Shown: positions 14,843 through 16,653 of the stretch, in pieces
Layout of the letters: every line of letters starts with the position of its first letter
How positions within the stretch are numbered: the stretch's first letter is position 1
Program-made: the position numbers and the translations under genes
Notes under the pieces: model-generated
Database searches by the model: none
Told to the model about the DNA's origin: nothing
The model's input: only the letters and a program-made list of their open reading frames with translations
Source: Flavobacteriales bacterium
GTDB taxonomy: Bacteria > Bacteroidota > Bacteroidia > Flavobacteriales > BACL11
Direction of reading: 5' to 3'
Length of the DNA stretch: 16,653 nt
Assembly: GCA_002683775.1 (NCBI GenBank)
Contig: NYTT01000004.1
Location: 1,988 to 18,640 of the forward strand

Positions 14843-16473
14843 TTAAAAATCTTAGAATAAAAAATTATGCTCTCTTAAAGGAAGTGAATATAGATTTTGA
14901 AAAAGGGTTTACGGTTATTTCTGGTGAAACTGGATCTGGAAAATCAATCATGTTAGATGCGTTATCATTGCTTTTAGGTAAAAGAGTTGATCGCATATCA
15001 AAAAAATCTAATAAAAAAACAGTTATTGAGGCTGTTTTTTGTATTGATAAATCTAAAAAAAAGTTCTTTATTGAACATGATTTAGATTTTCAGAAAAATA
15101 CAATTGTTAGAAGAGAAATAAGTTTAGAGGGAAGAAGTAGAGCTTTTATTAACGATACACCTGTATTGATAAATGTTCTTTTAGATTTCTCATATAATTT
15201 TATAGAAGTTTATGCTCAAAATCAATCAATATTTGTTAAAGAAAACAATGCTCAATTTGCACTATTAGATCAGCTTGCTCTTTCAAATTCATTATTATTA
15301 GAATATCAAAAGGAATATTATACATATAATCAGTTAAAATTAGAGCTTAAGGCAATTCAGAGTAATGGCGTCATGTCTGACTCTGAGATTGAATTTTTAC
15401 GATATCAATTAGATGAGATAGATCGTTGTGACATTCAAGTGGGAGAAAAGCATGAATTAGAGAAGAATATTTCTATACTAGAAAACATTGAAGCTATTAA
15501 TGAAGTTGTTTCTTATAGCAAAGAAAATTTAAATAATGAAAATGGAATTGTTTCTCAATTATCTAACCTTAGAAGAAAGTTGTCAGATTTCGACAATTTT
15601 AATGAAATTAACGATAGAATTGATAGTGTTGTTATTGAGTTAAATGATATTAGTTCTGATTTTAATTTATTTAGTAATGATGTTAAGTTAAATGCTAATG
15701 ATTTAAATAAGTTTTCAAACAGATTGGATATTATAAATAGCCTGCTACAAAAACACAAAGTAAATTCTTTAGATGAACTTTTTGAATACAAACAATTTAT
15801 TGATAATAAAATTAATATTTCTAAATCTTTTGAAAAGGATATTAAAAATATGAATATTAAAATTTCTAATCAATTTAAAATTGTAGAAGATCTCGTTACA
15901 TTGTTGAATGAAAAACGTAATGAATCTATTCCAAATGTGACAAAAATGATTGAGAGGTGCCTCTCTCAACTTGGAATGCCTTATGCAAGATTTAATATTC
16001 TTCTTCAAAAGTGTGATTCATTTCATCAAAACGGCAATACAAATGTTTCTTTTTGTTTTTCAGCTAATAAAGGAGGGGCGCTTCTGGAATTATCTAAAGT
16101 TGCATCTGGTGGAGAATTATCAAGACTTATGCTTGCAATAAAATTTATTTCATCAAAATATTCAAATTTAGATACTTTGATTTTTGATGAGATAGATAGT
16201 GGAGTAAGTGGTGAAATAGCTTCATTGATGGGGGAGATGATGAAGAAAATGGGAGAATCTACACAGGTTTTAGCTATTTCTCATCTTCCTCAAATAGCCT
16301 CTAAAGGAGAAAGACATCTTAAGGTGATAAAAACCGTAGTTAATAGTGAAACAATTTCAGACATCATTACATTAAATAATAATGAAAGAGTTAAGGAAAT
16401 TGCTAAGTTATTAAGTGGGAAAAAAATTACAGAAGCTGCATTTGATAATGCAAGAGCTTTATTACACCAATAA
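14839..16473 (+). CDS. recN: DNA repair ATPase RecN
   Basis: RecN is an SMC-like protein acting at double-strand breaks. The 544-residue protein has the N-terminal ATP-binding part with Walker A GETGSGKS (29-36, Ser where Ala is usual) and RREIS..GRSRAFIND (91-106). Two coiled-coil arms follow between about 150 and 390, with a hinge near DLNKFSNRLDIINSLLQKH. The ABC signature is ASGGELSRLML (422-432), Walker B is LIFDEID (447-453), and the switch region is AISHLPQIAS. The Q-loop segment reads VYAQNQS (124-130): the Gln is kept, but the histidines typical of IHSQHQ are replaced. It is the last gene of the bamD operon, followed by a promoter for fabI. Confidence 0.96.
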   Translation: MIKNLRIKNYALLKEVNIDFEKGFTVISGETGSGKSIMLDALSLLLGKRVDRISKKSNKKTVIEAVFCIDKSKKKFFIEHDLDFQKNTIVRREISLEGRSRAFINDTPVLINVLLDFSYNFIEVYAQNQSIFVKENNAQFALLDQLALSNSLLLEYQKEYYTYNQLKLELKAIQSNGVMSDSEIEFLRYQLDEIDRCDIQVGEKHELEKNISILENIEAINEVVSYSKENLNNENGIVSQLSNLRRKLSDFDNFNEINDRIDSVVIELNDISSDFNLFSNDVKLNANDLNKFSNRLDIINSLLQKHKVNSLDELFEYKQFIDNKINISKSFEKDIKNMNIKISNQFKIVEDLVTLLNEKRNESIPNVTKMIERCLSQLGMPYARFNILLQKCDSFHQNGNTNVSFCFSANKGGALLELSKVASGGELSRLMLAIKFISSKYSNLDTLIFDEIDSGVSGEIASLMGEMMKKMGESTQVLAISHLPQIASKGERHLKVIKTVVNSETISDIITLNNNERVKEIAKLLSGKKITEAAFDNARALLHQ

Positions 16474-16476
16474 TTT

Positions 16477-16484
16477 TATATTTG
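16477..16484 (+). promoter_or_regulatory. -7 element (TATATTTG) of fabI
   Basis: TATATTTG followed by CAAAAT is an exact match to the Bacteroidetes -7 consensus. It lies 3 bp after the recN stop and 17 nt before the fabI ATG at 16502, the same spacing as at bamD. The -33 region falls inside the recN end and shows only a weak T-rich match. Confidence 0.6.
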
Positions 16485-16501
16485 CAAAATAAATAATTAC
16501 A

Positions 16502-16653
16502 ATGGCAAACAATATTTTAAAAGGAAAGAGAGGTATTATATTTGGAGCATTAGACAGTAAATCAATTGCATGGAAAGTGGCAGAGCATGCACATGAAGAA
16601 GGGGCTAAGTTTGTGCTTACAAATGCTCCAATAGCATTAAGAATGGGAACAAT
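16502..16653 (+). CDS. fabI: FabI, enoyl-[acyl-carrier-protein] reductase (NADH), 5' part
   Basis: The first 50 residues are visible before the window ends. LKGKRGIIFGALDSKSIAWK (6-25) is the altered nucleotide-binding loop of FabI enzymes, with the spaced Ser-Ile-Ala segment that distinguishes them from ordinary SDRs, followed by HEEGAKFVLTNAP and ALRMGT as in Bacteroidetes FabI. The enzyme reduces the enoyl intermediate in the last step of each fatty-acid elongation cycle and is the triclosan target in many bacteria. The active-site Tyr and Lys lie beyond the window. Confidence 0.93.
   Translation, partial: MANNILKGKRGIIFGALDSKSIAWKVAEHAHEEGAKFVLTNAPIALRMGT

Noticed and set aside
1..16653. 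Mobile element, prophage, CRISPR or defence island
   Set aside because: No transposase, integrase, terminal repeats, spaced direct repeats or known defence domains were seen; nearly all genes are core functions in typical phylum order.

Overview
The window looks like a piece of a marine Bacteroidetes chromosome, most likely class Flavobacteriia or a close relative. The evidence is very AT-rich DNA, start codons without Shine-Dalgarno sequences, promoters of the Bacteroidetes type (TAnnTTTG at -7), a surface lipoprotein with a Cys-Lys-Lys-Asp-Asp export signal, and gene orders typical of this phylum (bamD - rpoZ - coaBC - DUF4835/PorD - recN, and ligA - DUF6913 - dapA). I see no tRNA, rRNA, CRISPR array, insertion sequence, integrase or phage gene. 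The longest stretch without a gene is the 137 bp between dapA and bamD. This is a housekeeping segment rather than a genomic island.

Region 1 (1-3250, + strand): the 3' end of an unidentified gene, then a probable three-gene unit with its own promoter. It encodes a beta-propeller-like surface lipoprotein, a short-chain dehydrogenase relative that has Ile at the catalytic Tyr position, and a class I photolyase with FAD-site residues and the tryptophan triad intact. A small hairpin after the photolyase separates it from the convergent unit.

Region 2 (3278-6684, - strand): a four-gene unit, ribD - EamA permease - YigZ/IMPACT - M42-like aminopeptidase. Every junction is an overlap (ATGATTAA or TAATG). 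RibD carries out two steps of riboflavin synthesis.

Region 3 (6685-11461, + strand): prmC starts only 34 bp from ribD, and the two divergent -7 elements each sit 4 nt from their start codon, so both mRNAs are probably leaderless. Then come a SnoaL/NTF2-like protein, NAD-dependent DNA ligase, DUF6913 and dapA, coupled by overlaps.

Region 4 (11462-16653, + strand): a strong Bacteroidetes-type promoter leads into bamD, rpoZ (Rpb6/omega-like), coaBC, DUF4835 (PorD-type T9SS protein) and recN. The genes overlap or nearly abut, so outer-membrane assembly, transcription, CoA synthesis, secretion and DNA repair share one transcript. A further promoter precedes fabI, which is cut off by the window end.

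I did not find a clearly new multi-gene defence or mobile system. The points most worth a second look are the leaderless divergent promoter pair, the Tyr-less SDR tied to a photolyase and a surface lipoprotein, the substituted active-site residues in CoaBC, and the altered Q-loop region of RecN.
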